Assembly: GCF_014356525.2 (NCBI RefSeq)
Contig: NC_052505.1
Location: 46,545,844 to 46,609,843 of the forward strand
DNA from: Nilaparvata lugens
Lineage: Eukaryota > Arthropoda > Insecta > Hemiptera > Delphacidae
Length of the DNA: 64,000 nt
Direction of reading: 5' to 3'
In this document: positions 37,518 through 49,244 of the stretch, piece after piece
Numbering within the stretch: position 1 is the stretch's first letter
Layout: the number at the start of each line of letters is the position of its first letter
Program-made: the position numbers and the translations under genes
Notes under the pieces: generated by a model
What the model saw: only the letters and a program-made list of their open reading frames with translations
Database searches by the model: none
What the model was told of the DNA's origin: nothing

Positions 37518-39128
37518 TGATTGAGCTCTTTTTTGCCAACTGCGATTGCAATTCATATTTCGGAAAGTGGGTTGAATCGATATCCAACTGGACTTTTAGA
37601 ATTGTGACTCACAAAAAATGGCATATTCACGTGAAGTGGATAACTGGCCGAAAAGTCAGTATAACATATAAAACAGTAACAGGTGATAAATACGTAGGCC
37701 TATATTAATTATTAGAGAGTTACAGCCTATTATGACTAAACGTGAATTTAGTTTTATATTTGAATAGTTTTGTAGAATAGATCATTTACTCTCATAGATC
37801 AACCATGATGAATGGCTGTTACAATTTTCTTCACAATAGTTGTTTCGCCAAGATGCTCCAGTTGATTGTGATTTAATTTTGAAGGATTTTGGTCAATCTG
37901 AATGTAAAATCAATAGGTGACAACTGACAAGTAATTATATCATTGCCATTAAAGGGGCACTGCTCATTCGGGCCAATGTTGGCTTATTCTCGACTGAAGG
38001 AATATGAATTTAAACTGGATCAGTGATTGCTTATCAGAGTTGCAAGGATTAGAATGCAACCCAAAGGTGGGTTCTAAACCATTGGTGGACGAGCTTTGAA
38101 GCACATTAATGGAAATTGGCAATGCTGAACAAGAAGGTAGTAACTTATCTGAGCTGTTAGTAACTTATCTGAGATAAATGGCAATGCTCAATGGTTCTTT
38201 TTTAAGGCTGATTGAAGTGATTGAGCTCAATCCATTCGAACGGAATGAATGGAAGTACATTGGAATTGCCTGAACCATTGCTAGATTAACACAACCAATT
38301 CATTTGTCATAAATTTCCCAAAAATTATTTTCTTATTGACGATAAATTGAATAGGGCATGATAAATTGATACATTATCTCATTATTACTTTAATCCTTGT
38401 TCGACGACAACAAAACATAATATAATATAATATTCTAAATTTATTCGAAGAATACTCAGTAAGGCCAAGTTTTGATATAGATTGCGGTATAAGACCCGTT
38501 GAAATATCAAGCATATTTTAATATTATCAGTCAATTTGAGAAAATATTCAAGAATATGGCTTGTTAGAATAATGGTGATTAATATGCAAATAACAAAGAT
38601 TCAAAAACTAAATAAATGCACATTGCTTTAGATGGTTTTTGGTTTTGTGAAGGCTCTTGGTCAAGATGGATGTGAAATTGTTACTATTATCATCCTACAA
38701 GTCTCAAGATGGAATTCACGGAAGTGCTACATTTTATTCGTAACGAGGCGTGATTATTCAGTCAGAAATTATGTTATACAATTTTTTGTGCAGTTGACCA
38801 GCAGTTGATAACACTAATAAAAACGCTTAAACTCGTTCTCCTTCGTTCGCTGTCTATCAACTACTGTTCCTTCAATACATGAAATTGAGAAGCAGCCTTA
38901 CATTCATTAACATTGTAATGGATAATATGATGAATATTATAGAAATATTGAAATTATCAAAATGTGGGGTTGTATCATGCACAGTTTGCCGTTCACTAAG
39001 TGGTAAATGAATAAGATAATCCTGAGTTTGAATCATAATTGTAAGTCGTATAGGTAGTATTTTGCAAATGTAAATCAATTACTGAAACCAGACATACAAT
39101 ACATCCCCTGTCTATTTCCGCATCTATT
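37518..39128. other. noncoding stretch, no supported gene
   Basis: AT-rich. A short direct repeat, TAGTAACTTATCTGAG, occurs twice at 38139-38174. Otherwise nothing was recognised. Confidence 0.4.
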
Positions 39129-39129
39129 G

Positions 39130-39345
39130 TGAGGTCCACGTTATAATGACAGTATTTGATCAACTTTGGTTTTCTATCCTTGTCTATTATTCGACAAAGA
39201 CGGTGGTACTATCCTTTTCTAGGTCCACAACGATGACAATTATGTTTTTGACAGTGTTTAAATATAATTAGTTGATGCAGAGAATCGGCATCGCTATTCT
39301 TCTATCTTTATTCACTGCCATTATAACGTGGACCACACTATGGGC
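39130..39345. mobile_element. short TIR element (about 215 bp)
   Basis: GGTCCACGTTATAATGACAGT near the left end and its near complement ACTGCCATTATAACGTGGACC near the right end form about 21 bp of inverted termini. TA dinucleotides lie a few bases outside each end, consistent with a Tc1/mariner-type MITE, although the exact ends differ by an indel. No coding capacity. Confidence 0.65.
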
Positions 39346-41209
39346 AAAATTGTATTCAATTACCTTTTGTGATCATATGAAAAGGTAACAAATGGAGCAA
39401 AAGTGAATATCACCTTAGTCTATCAACGTTTTATTATTTACATTACAATTAATATCAGCTAATGTACAGTTGATCTGCAAGCTCAATGAACTTTGTCATC
39501 TGCAAAGCAAGAAATGTGTTAAAATACAACCAATTTTGAGTAGCCGTTGGCCCGTAAAGGGTCTATGAACACAAACCGACGTTGCTTACAGCAATAGTTT
39601 TATCTTGGGGGACGTTGCATTGGAATAGTGCAATGTTGCAGTGGGATATGTAGATGAGTTCTAGTCTCAAACATGACATTCTTTTACAACTTCTGTCTCT
39701 ATGAATATAAAATTATATTATGTATATATAGTATTGATATATTGAGTAATTGGAGTGAACTAGCTTGAATACAAGAAATTGGGCTTGAATTAATGCGGGG
39801 GAGAATTTCTCCTTTAATAAAACCCGATTTTCTATTGGAATACATTTTTTTTTTGTTTCTGAATAAAATCGTCTAGTGCATTTCGTGAAGATCTAAATGT
39901 AGATTATATTTTCACTTCTTGGCTTAATTAGTTCTGTATAATTGCCTAATACTATTGTTGACATGCTCAATCGTGCATGACATAGATCGATCGTGAGGCA
40001 TTTTTCTCAGAAATATGGAAAATAATAGTTGGGAATAAAGAAAATAATAATATATAAATTTTGGTCTATAATATGAATTCAACTAATCACATTTTCAATG
40101 ATTCTTATATCAAAGATATCCATAACTTCTATGGCAATCATCTCAAGTCAGAATTGAAGATTGAATAGCTGATCAATTACCTAAATATTCTAGTCATACT
40201 AATTCAACAATTTCCATCTTTGAAATTACTGGTTGACATTTCTTATTCAAGCAAAGAAAGAATTATTACAAGTATTCCACCGGATGATCTATTGTAGCAG
40301 AATGCCACAGTATTCTACGTCACAGAGGTTAAATTACAATGTCAACATCGTTTGAGTTCACACGATACCCGAAACGCATGGAATGTTGCGTGATTGAAAT
40401 GAGCCATTCAACGAGAGTAATAATGGAACTCATTTTCTTTGTATGTTCTGTACTTTTCTTCACATTGAAAATAATAATTGTACTTGTTTCAGCTGTAGTG
40501 CTTCTCAAAACGATGAGTTATTCGATATGTTCACGATGCTGGAGTGTATGGAACTTCATCTAAAGAAATATTCATTTAGTGGCTCTGTAATTAATGAGAA
40601 TGTTGTTTATTTCTTTTTACCATCATTATCCAGTAGAGATAAATGAATTTCCTTTGATAATATTTCTCTTTCATTCTGATCACTGAAGTAGGAATAGTCT
40701 ATCAAGATTCAATTCTTCTGAACATCACTTATTGATTTCAAAAGATATCTGCATTTTTCTTATTTACTTTTGTTATTTAGATATGGTGAAACCACAATAG
40801 TGGATGAAGTAATAATATGAAGTATTTAATGAAGTAACTGAAGTAGCAACTCCCTGTCTATCCAAGGTTCATTTGGTGATTTATCAATGCATCAGAAAAA
40901 GGAATGAAAATAGGAAAGCCTTCAAATAGAATAGAAAATCAATACCTTGACTGTTGCTGGAATGTTACTTATCCGGTCTCCTTGATGAACTAACTTGAAT
41001 GAGAAACAGATTGTCTATTATGTCCAATAACCAGACTGTGAAGTGCTCTTATGATAGTTCTAAAATGATGAAAGGAACCTCAGTATTTTCGTTTTCTTAA
41101 ATCCATATTCACAGAATTATTTCGAATCCGCTTCAGGGTACCTTAGTTAAGTTTACTTTCATGTTTTCCACCATATTCATATTTAATAATTATTACGGTT
41201 GTAATGTAG
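39346..41209. other. noncoding stretch with one possible exon
   Basis: Mostly AT-rich without a gene. At 40493, after a good 3' splice acceptor (TGTACTTGTTTCAG), a frame of 50 codons runs to a stop at 40646 and looks less random than its surroundings, but I could not join it to another exon in a compatible phase. No other structure was seen. Confidence 0.3.
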
Positions 41210-41289
41210 CCGATTATTTGACATGAATTTTCACAATCCGAGAGCATCCATTGTTTAAAAATTGAAAGTGTCGACGACGGTGAAAATTC

Positions 41290-41427
41290 ATGACAAGTAA
41301 AATTGGACTGGAAAATGTATGCCTCTTGGCAGTCGGTTACGAGGACGGGACCTGGAACTATCTACAGCAGATAATCGGGCCCGGCTCTACCTCTCTGTTC
41401 CGAGACACCATTTTCCTGGTTCAGTGA
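41290..41427 (+). other. short exon-like reading frame, left palindrome arm
   Basis: An ATG opens a 45-codon frame with CLLAVGYEDGTWNYLQQ and then a segment rich in G, P, S and T (PGSTSLFRDT) before a TGA at 41425. The last codons overlap TTCAGTGAGTTG, which contains a consensus-like GTGAGT splice donor. The GC content exceeds the flanks and the residue composition looks protein-like. I do not recognise the protein. The donor phase does not join in frame with the F-box exon downstream, so a link to that gene is not supported. Confidence 0.3.
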
Positions 41428-41816
41428 GTTGCAAATATTACCAATTTTATTATTATATATTATTCATCTTTTTTTATTGAAGGCAAATCCTGCAATTATT
41501 CTATTGTTTGTTTAAAAAGTTTTCTTAATATTATTTTATCTAAGTTTCCAGTTCAATTTTTAGTTACAATTTAATTAAATTGATTACTTGGTTCTCCAAA
41601 ATATAATGAGAAAGGAACTATATTTTAAAAGAATAAACAAAAACAGATTATATCTTGGAGAACCAAGTATTCGATTTAATTAAATTGTAACTCAAAATGA
41701 AACTGGAAAATAATATTAATAAAACTAACAAACAATAGAATAAATACAGGATTTGCCTTCAATAAGAAAAATTTGAATAATTTAATTATAATAATGAAAT
41801 TGATAATATTTGCAAC

Positions 41817-41960
41817 TCACTGTACCAGGAAAATGGTGTCTCGAAACAGAGGGGTAGAGCCGGGCCCGATTATCTGCTGTAGATAGTTCCAGGTCCCGTC
41901 TTCGTAACCGACTGACAAGAGGCATATCCTGTTTTCCAGTCTACTAGTTTTACTTGTCAT
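41817..41960 (-). other. mirrored exon-like reading frame, right palindrome arm
   Basis: This is the inverted counterpart of 41290-41427, read on the minus strand: 47 codons, with a six-base in-frame insertion near the start. Of five substitutions over the shared GC-rich part, three are synonymous third-position changes and two change residues (A to S, S to P). The frame and the GTGAGT donor are both kept. The number of differences is too small to prove selection. Confidence 0.3.
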
Positions 41961-42109
41961 GAATTTTCACCATCGTCGACACTTTTAATTTCTAAACAAT
42001 GGATGCTCTCGGATTGTGAAAATTCATGTCAAATAAACGGATACATTACACGGTATATAAATTTATCATTAATTATATGATAACAATCTGTTTTTGATAT
42101 GCAAACTTG

Positions 42110-42124
42110 TTTGATTTGTTGCAG
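42110..42124 (+). promoter_or_regulatory. 3' splice acceptor of the F-box exon
   Basis: TTTGATTTGTTGCAG immediately before the ATG is a good pyrimidine-rich acceptor. It argues that the start codon sits at the first base of an internal exon and that reading the frame further upstream (from a TTG at 42107) is not meaningful. Confidence 0.65.
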
Positions 42125-43357
42125 ATGACGAGCGGAATCGAGCAGCTTCCAGTGGAGGTTGTGGCAGAGGTGCTAGGGTGGCTGAGCACAGAAGACCTGG
42201 AGTCAGCGAGCGGAGTGAGCCTGCTGTGGTGCGACATAGTGAACGACCTGCTGCTGCGGAACAAGGGAGCTGCCGTCCTGCGTCCTGGCACCATTCGAAC
42301 TCTGGCTCGCCTGCCCTCATCACTCAACAGACTCTCAATATTCGGCTTCAGCAGTTTCGAACAAGTTCTTCCAGTCTGCTCAGAAGTGAAGGAGTTGTTG
42401 CTGGGAAACGATGAGCCTCCTGATCGTCCCTTCGACCCGGGCCAGCTCTCTGCCATACTAAAATCCTCCAGGGATCTGACAAGGCTCGTATTCAAGCACG
42501 TGCGAGTCGATGAGCGAATTATGCGCACTGTTCTACACGAAGCCGCCGACACATTGAAATCAGTCACAATCTACAGTTCGGAAGCAGTCAGCGAGCAGAC
42601 ACGTCTAGTGTTCGCGCCCTGCTTTGTCGAGTTCAAGCACGTGAGGAAGTATCCCAACTCGTCGGCGGTCGAGATGCTCGCCACTTATACCACTTCCGGG
42701 CGCATCGAGTATCAGCTCAACGTTCCCAGCTACGTCACAAAGTTGAAGGTCAAGAGCCGCGCTCTGGCTGCGTCGGCGTTCGGATTTCTCAAAAGATGTC
42801 CCAAGCTGCAGGAGTTGGAGCTGACGGAGGCGTTCGAACTGGACGATCAAGCGATTGAGAACGTCGTCAAACTTCGCAATCTGAGAACGCTACAAGTGGA
42901 GGGTGCGGGCAAAGTAACAGCGGCCGGATGGTCGCGCGTTTTCAGCTGCCGAAATCTGTCACGACTGTCGCTGTCGCATTGTTTGGGTCTGACCGACTAC
43001 GCGTTCCAACAAGCGGTCGCTGCTCGCTCTCGCCTGCAACTCGACCTCGAGGGGTGCAAAGGGGTGACCGCCACTGGACTCTCTTCCCTTTTCTCTATAA
43101 CAAAAGACCTCGATCTCAGCTTCGAATACAACGATGATCTAGCTGAAGGCATTTCCAACGGTATCAAAACTGACTTCAATACACCTCCGAAAAAATTGTC
43201 CATCACTCTACAGCGAGTCAATGATGTAGCTGATCTACATCCACAAAAATTAGATCTCTTCAATAAAAACATTTCCCAACTCTGTCGGGAGAGGCTTGTT
43301 GATTTTAGATTTCAAGAGTCATTCATAACTTTCCGTTTGGCGTTATATTGCTCTTGA
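42125..43357 (+). CDS. F-box / leucine-rich-repeat protein
   Basis: This is the best-supported host gene in the window: 410 residues. Residues about 3-50 form an F-box (LPVEVVAEVLGWLSTEDL, then W and a leucine-rich helix), the segment that binds Skp1 in SCF ubiquitin ligases. From about residue 65 onward come degenerate leucine-rich repeats, clearest at 229-310 (LQELELTEAFELDD; LSRLSLSHCLGLTD), the usual substrate-binding part of FBXL-type proteins. The ATG lies directly after a 3' splice acceptor (TTGATTTGTTGCAG, ending 42124), so at least one 5' exon, probably untranslated, lies upstream. Codons are GC-rich until about residue 340 and then become AT-rich. A plausible AATAAA is at 43681. The role as a ubiquitin-ligase adaptor follows from the family; the substrate is unknown. 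Confidence 0.88.
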   Translation: MTSGIEQLPVEVVAEVLGWLSTEDLESASGVSLLWCDIVNDLLLRNKGAAVLRPGTIRTLARLPSSLNRLSIFGFSSFEQVLPVCSEVKELLLGNDEPPDRPFDPGQLSAILKSSRDLTRLVFKHVRVDERIMRTVLHEAADTLKSVTIYSSEAVSEQTRLVFAPCFVEFKHVRKYPNSSAVEMLATYTTSGRIEYQLNVPSYVTKLKVKSRALAASAFGFLKRCPKLQELELTEAFELDDQAIENVVKLRNLRTLQVEGAGKVTAAGWSRVFSCRNLSRLSLSHCLGLTDYAFQQAVAARSRLQLDLEGCKGVTATGLSSLFSITKDLDLSFEYNDDLAEGISNGIKTDFNTPPKKLSITLQRVNDVADLHPQKLDLFNKNISQLCRERLVDFRFQESFITFRLALYCS

Positions 43358-43565
43358 AGTAATCCTTGTAAATCTTTTATTTATTGTTGTATGTGCTTCT
43401 ATGAAGAAGTTGATCTAATGCTGAATGAATTAAATCACCCTAATATGAGTTCCAGCACAGCCACCACTAATGAATGGAATGTATCTGGGAGAATGGCAAC
43501 GTTGTTAAGTGGTACTGTAGACTGATCAGCCCGCGTTGGAATCAGTGGAAAGTTAAAAGAAATAG

Positions 43566-43566
<1 letters not shown>

Positions 43567-43625
<59 letters not shown>
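43567..43625. repeat. (GT)n microsatellite
   Basis: Uninterrupted GT run of 59 bp downstream of the F-box gene, followed by the CGGCAAGGAAAGTTG...CGCCACACCAGATTTT tail that also accompanies the AC tract at 35.6 kb in reverse. Confidence 0.97.
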
Positions 43626-43626
<1 letters not shown>

Positions 43627-43675
43627 GGCAAGGAAAGTTGTTTGAGTGCGCCACACCAGATTTTTAGTCGGAGCG

Positions 43676-43983
43676 TTTAGAATAAAATACATGTGCGGTT
43701 ATGGAGCAGCACACACTCTTGTCTACTATCTAACGAGGGCGGTTGTATGACGCAATGATTATAACAGCTGATTTTTATTTCCTTGTCTGACCTGCTCACA
43801 AATCTTCTCCCATAAGGATTACATATAAACTCTGAAGGACCGTAGGAAAGAATCCTGAAGTCGGATTATAAATTTGATAGGCCATAAACCTGGTCCTGAA
43901 CATAACGAACACAACTAAAAAAATCATCAAATTCGATGCACACATAAAAAAGTTATTGAATGTCAAAATTTGAGGCTCGATTT
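43676..43983 (+). repeat. dispersed direct repeat, copy 1
   Basis: About 308 bp starting AGTCGGAGCGTTTAGAATAA recur in the same orientation at 45723-46049 with few differences. It includes the AATAAA at 43681, so the likely polyadenylation signal of the F-box gene may be supplied by repeat sequence. No frame is present. Confidence 0.85.
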
Positions 43984-44476
43984 ACATTCATATCGTTTAT
44001 AAGAAATGCTGACACAGAATCTCACTATATTCAACTGCACGAAAGTAGTCCGATGGAAATTTGTACATCTGAGGACCTCTAACCAACAACCGCATCAATA
44101 GAAGTTGTCAATTCGTCAGTTGCATTATAAAAATGCCAGTTAATTCACATACAGAGTGGGTGGAATTATCAAAATATTCATATCATCAAATTATTTCCCA
44201 AATAATTTTACTGACATTTCTACAATCACAAAATGATAACATTAATAAAGTTAGCATTAATAACATTGTGAGAAGTTGTCCATACATAATCAATGTTTAA
44301 CTTATTTCCTCTTCAAATTTTATAATGGCAACATCCAAGGTACACACTAGAAGATGAATGTTGGGCTTTGTTCGAAAATGAGTGAGTAACTCTTATTTCA
44401 AATCATCCATACCTCCCTGCCCAACTCTGTATTAAGCAAAGTAATAATCAAATTTCGACTCTACTGGTAAAAGTAA

Positions 44477-44641
44477 AGGTGCGTACAGATTTACGCGCCG
44501 CGAACATGGGCAATTCACTTTTAATCAGCTGATGCCAAGCTTTTTATATCTGTATCTTACCGTTTCTGTAAAAATACAGATATAATCAGCTGATTAAAAG
44601 TGAATAGCTCATGTTCGCGGCGCGTATATCTGTACGCACCT
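44477..44641. mobile_element. 165-bp MITE with TAA target duplication
   Basis: Inverted ends AGGTGCGTACAGAT and ATCTGTACGCACCT are flanked by TAA (44474-44476 and 44642-44644). The arms of about 65 bp include CGCGCCGCGAACATG and TCAGCTGATTAAAAGTGAA. A 3-bp TAA/TTA duplication is the hallmark of PIF/Harbinger-type elements. No coding region. Confidence 0.85.
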
Positions 44642-44691
44642 TAACACTTGAGCGCCTGTAGTGAATTCAATTAAGAAGTAATTATATAATA

Positions 44692-45722
44692 CTAGCTGGC
44701 CCGACGAACTTCGTACCGCCAAATAGTTGATGCATCTCATGACAAACTTTAGCTGGATGCACACCTCAAAATCTATAACCCTTACTAACAATCTTCAAAT
44801 CCAGACCATCCTATTATTTTTTAATCAGTTCAGTATACTCTTCCATGTGAGTGTACGATAAAATCATAACTGACAAATTAATTGATCACGCATATAATTA
44901 ATCGACGTGTAGTTTAAGCTATGCTATCTTTTGCATAAATCACATGTGCTCCCCCGTTCACTCCTTTCACTTACCCAAAATAGCCTTGAGACTTACACTT
45001 ACTCCTTTACCTTGGAAAATAGCTGGAAAATTAATTGCTCCATAAACTTTTTAAATAATTGGTGAGTAACGATGAACCCTTATGTCGGAATTATAATTGG
45101 AGAATCGAGAGTTTCGATAAAAATCAATGGTATTTATTGTTTAAAATACTATAATCATAATAAAATTAAGACATTGCAGGAAAAACCAGGCTAAGCCTGT
45201 ACTATTTCTCTCCAAAAATTTGATAGAATGTTAATGTTGTCCAAAAGATAAGGTTATATGATAACACACTGCTTCGTCACTTGATTTTCGAAATAACTTT
45301 TAAGTTTTTAGTAATAACTTTAAATACGAACTTTTATTAAAAACTTGCAGGTAACTCGTGCTCCGCAAGGGTCCAAATAAAAACTTGACCTACTGAAAAT
45401 TGAAGAATTGAAAATAGGCCTATTAATAATCATCCTCGGTAAATCATATAAGTTAGTAACTGAATATATGTGACTAATAACTAAAATAATATGTTTTAAC
45501 TGTAACTGGATGAGTAACTGATATTTGAATAAGTAACTGGCTTCGGGGGATTTTAATGGATTTCATTTATATAAATAATTATCCAACTCGAAAATGAATA
45601 ATTTACTGAGAATCAATTAATTCTAAACACAGAAGACAGCACAATTATCCGAAACAAAGCAATGTCTTTAACCTGAGGCCGTACTGCTGGATGGTTACAC
45701 AAAGAACAGTCATTTTGTTTCT
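44692..45722. other. noncoding stretch with repeat terminus
   Basis: Starts with ACTAGCTGGCCCGACGAACT followed by TCGTACCGCC, a terminus I associate with a widespread insect dispersed repeat. A second mark, CTCGTGCTCCGCAAGGGTCC, is at about 45355 and may be the other end. No frame or RNA gene recognised. Confidence 0.35.
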
Positions 45723-46049
45723 AGTCGGGGCGTTTAGAATAAAATACATGAGTGGTTATTGAGCAGCACACACTATTGTCTACTATCTATCGACGGCTGT
45801 TGGATGACGCAATGATTATAACATTATAACATCTGATTTTTATTTCTGTGTGTGGCCAGCTCACAAATCTTCTTCCATAAGGATTACATATAAACTTTGA
45901 AGGACCGTAGGAAAGGGTCCTGAAGTCGGATTATAAATTTGATAGGCCATAAACCTGGTCCTGAACATAACGAACACAACTAAAAAAAATCATCAAATTC
46001 GGTGCACACATAAAAAAGTTATTGAACGTCAAAATTTGAGGCTCGATTT
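45723..46049 (+). repeat. dispersed direct repeat, copy 2
   Basis: Same-orientation copy of 43676-43983, differing by scattered substitutions and a short insertion (ACATTATA near 45825). Both copies end at GAGGCTCGATTT, which marks the repeat boundary. Confidence 0.85.
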
Positions 46050-48747
46050 TTATTTATAAAGATGTACATGTACAAGAACAAAAGAGTACAAGTTGAAAGA
46101 GTTGAGTTGTTATTGAACAAAATTAAACAACCAACACAATCCAAAAGTCTGTACAAAACAATATTTGAAAAGGGACTAAAATCTATTTAAAAACATAGCA
46201 CAACTAAACCGAATGGCAACTACTGTCATTCGCCTTGGTTAGAAAATGCTGAGAGCCATCCATCTGCAGTTAAATATAATCGTGGTTAGTACGCTTATAA
46301 CCGCGGTTACTTTTAACCAATGTTGGTAAAACGTAAAAATTTGTATAATCACGGTTATATTCCTTAACTGTGATCAAATGAGATAACCGACGTTGGTGAA
46401 ACCGGCTGCTAGTGAACATTCCAGAGTTCTAAATGCTTTGGAAATTACATTATAGCCACATGGCTATAGTTGAAGTCTCTTATATTTGAGTATAAGTAAA
46501 ATTTGATTATAACTTTGTATTATTATCAGCTTCTATTTCATAGAATATATATTGTATTTTTTATGTTTAAGGAGTTGGCATTCCAGAATTTGGGGGACTA
46601 ACGAGCTATAATGGTGGTGCTCTAATCCTGAGCAATATAAATTTTCATTTGTTTGCATGTCAGGCACTTATTAAGATAACAATGATTACCCTATAGGTGT
46701 CCTGGTTAACCTTCAAAGCTCAATCACTTATGCAAATCAACATCAACAGCATTCTTGTAACTGGCTGTATTTAACTTTCTTGTATGGATCTATTATCTAT
46801 TATCGAGCATATATTGCTACTTCAAAGAAACTCAAGTTGAAGGTCGACTAATCTTAATGGTAATTGTTGACTAAAAAATTGCCAAAAGACCTAGGTCAAC
46901 TACTCATTTTAAGCTTATTACATGTATTTTGATGCTTTTCCATCGTTCTTTTCAGATAGTAGTTATTAATTAAATTTTCCAATCCTCACAGAAATACATA
47001 CTTGATGGCCGATCCAAGCATTTTGTGGATCTAGAAATCTTCTAGTACGGTACCTAGGAACTGTTATAGTTTTATGCTGAAAGGAACCTTGTCTATGTTT
47101 GTGGAATCATCATCTAAAGTTGCGTTTACACCAAAGTTGTACACAAGATGTTGTTGAAACTTGTTCTTTACTAGAAAGTTGTCAATTTATTTGTAGGGAA
47201 TGAGTTACTGCTCTGAAATGTAGAGCAACAAAAGTTTTAATTTTTTCCCCAGAGAACGTAGTCAACAAGGACATAGAGGGAGGCCAATTTGAAGGCAATT
47301 TTTTCAGTGTTTCCCACACTGAGTGAGAAAAAAAGAATGAAAAAAGGATTTTCACAAATTGACACACAATGTTGCTATGCTTGTTATGAAATTAACAAGA
47401 TATTCCCTCAATTTGATGAATACTCAGTTGACAACTTAGTTGTAATCGCGGCTTGATTACCAGTTTGAAAAAATGGCCTCATATTGAAAAAATTATTTTT
47501 GTCATAGTCATTCAATTTCAGCTGTTTTACGTCCATGATTCAACCGGTAAACAGCTAATTGTGGAACAAATAAACATATGATTCTCATTACAGCAAGCTA
47601 TCACAGCATCACGGTATGGAAACTTGGGTAGTAGGCCTACCCTGGCGCAAAAATCCGTCATCTTGTTAGGAAGCGCCGCATTGTAATAGTATTCATGGGA
47701 GGTTCGGATCCCTTTAATGATCCGGATCAATTGATCTTGTTCACTGCTTCGAGCCAATCAGAAGACCATGATTGGAACCTCATAAGTTCACGTGACGTGT
47801 CTAGTATTTGCGCCATGTAAAAAGCATTGGTTGGATAGGCGTTTGATTGACAGTTTCCATTCTGTACCTATTCTGTGATGCTATACTGTAATAAAATCAT
47901 ATGTTCTCTTTTCAGTCGAGAATGTTTCCTATTTCCGAGTTAGGAACAGAAAAAATGGTACAAAAACCGTCTTTTAGCGCTCCAGGTGGAAGTTTTGTCA
48001 ACTACAATCAAGAAATTACTGATTCGAAACTTGTAAACTAGGTTATGTTTATAGAATGCATGTAGTAATGTCAGCATAAGCAGATAATGTTTTCTGATTC
48101 TCAATTATTCTTTTCTAGATTATTATGACAAAAATAGTGTGAGTTACTTGGACGTGAATGTCTTTTGCAGTGCTCGAATGAAATTCTAGTCTCGGCTAGA
48201 AACATCATTCTCGCCTGCAAAAGGCCCCTTCCCGTCCTTGTGACTTAAGATACTATTATTGCTCATGTGACAAGTCAAAATGTGGATGTAAATGTATTAT
48301 CAAAATGAAACTTTTACAAAATTCTGGAGAAATTGAATCGAAAAGAAAAAAAATGGAAGAAGAGGTAATAAACTGATGCAGTGATAACTTGAACATTAAA
48401 TTATGGAATTCTCAATAAATACGCTAATACGCTTACGCATACGCTTCTTGGTACGCTAATACCTACAGAAAATTCATGCTTATTATAGTGATGCCTACAC
48501 TTTACATAAATATCATATAATTACTATGATAATATGTTCAGTAGTGTTCTTCACTTAGCTGAGTGGCTGAGTGGCGAAAGACTTCAATGTAGAACGGATA
48601 ATGGATCCCATATTATAAATCCGATTGAATTATAAAACTGCTTCCACTCTACTGATGCATACAGAATGTTACTAATATTCAGTATTATTCAAGCTAATTC
48701 AATTAAATATCTTATGAGATGATAGTTTTTTGTTCCGCACATTTATT
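46050..48747. other. noncoding stretch, no supported gene
   Basis: AT-rich DNA. Around 46280-46400 motifs AACCGCGGTTA, AATCACGGTTAT and AACCAATGTTGG suggest an old repeat element. No reading frame with a recognisable domain. Confidence 0.4.
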
Positions 48748-48859
48748 TATTCATTGCATGTACTTGTTTCTGTAGAGATATCACTTGTTTCTTTTCTATT
48801 CAATACAGTCCACTTTACATCAAAATTATTGATTACCAATTTAAAATCAATATAAATTT
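48748..48859 (+). repeat. 5' LTR remnant of BEL/Pao element
   Basis: About 112 bp (TCATTGCATGTACTTGTTTC and onward, through CAATACAGTCC to AATATAAATTT) match the right-hand end of the LTRs at 54498-55169 and 61454-62111. Some 550 bp of the expected LTR, including its TGTTGGAGCC start, are absent; the sequence to the left is unrelated. The intact gag-pol frame begins 385 bp downstream. Confidence 0.8.
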
Positions 48860-48886
48860 CTTAAAGTTGAACCTTAGAGTTTACAT

Positions 48887-48902
48887 TGGTCCACCAGGCC
48901 AG
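48887..48902 (+). promoter_or_regulatory. candidate primer-binding site
   Basis: TTGGTCCACCAGGCC has the TGG start expected for a tRNA primer-binding site and lies between the LTR remnant and gag. The matching tRNA could not be identified. If it is real, the LTR ends just before it, further right than the homology among the copies shows. Confidence 0.25.
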
Positions 48903-49244
48903 ATTTTATTGGCTATTTTTTATTCAAATATTTGGCAAGCACTTATCCAATTTTATTGTAAATCGTTTGTGCATGCTAGGGTTCAAACCTGTTTGTACAT
49001 TATGAATTGAGCCGATCAAGTTGGTTCACTCTTATCTCTATTGTCCGATCGGAACCGTTACTTTGCAATGCTGATAACGTTATCGCTTAGCTTGCTTCGT
49101 CTATTGAGCTTTCTCTGTTCAATTTGTACTAACATTATCATTTTGCTTGCTTGAATCATCAATGAAAATCGTTCATTGTTGCATTCGTAATTTTATTCGA
49201 AAATTAGTAAATGAAAATCATTAAGACCTTTCCAATATCCAATC

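Larger units (their letters stand above)
41210..42050. mobile_element. 841-bp near-palindrome with 4-bp flanking repeat
   Basis: Sequence from 41210 is repeated in reverse complement up to 42050, with arms of about 390 bp meeting near 41610-41640. Outer arms are about 95% alike by eye; the inner parts diverge more. The ends read TGTAATGTA and TACATTACA and are flanked by CGGT on both sides (41206-41209 and 42051-42054), which may be a 4-bp target duplication, although that short a match can arise by chance. It lies 74 bp upstream of the F-box coding exon. It could be a fold-back transposon or an inverted duplication of a gene segment. Confidence 0.75.

Noticed and set aside
42069..43272. Several long frames overlapping the F-box gene on both strands
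   Set aside because: They are shadows of the GC-rich F-box coding sequence; only the 42125-43357 frame shows a domain.
48558..48600. tRNA A-box-like GTGGCTGAGTGGCGAAAGAC
   Set aside because: No B box or cloverleaf follows at the right distance.
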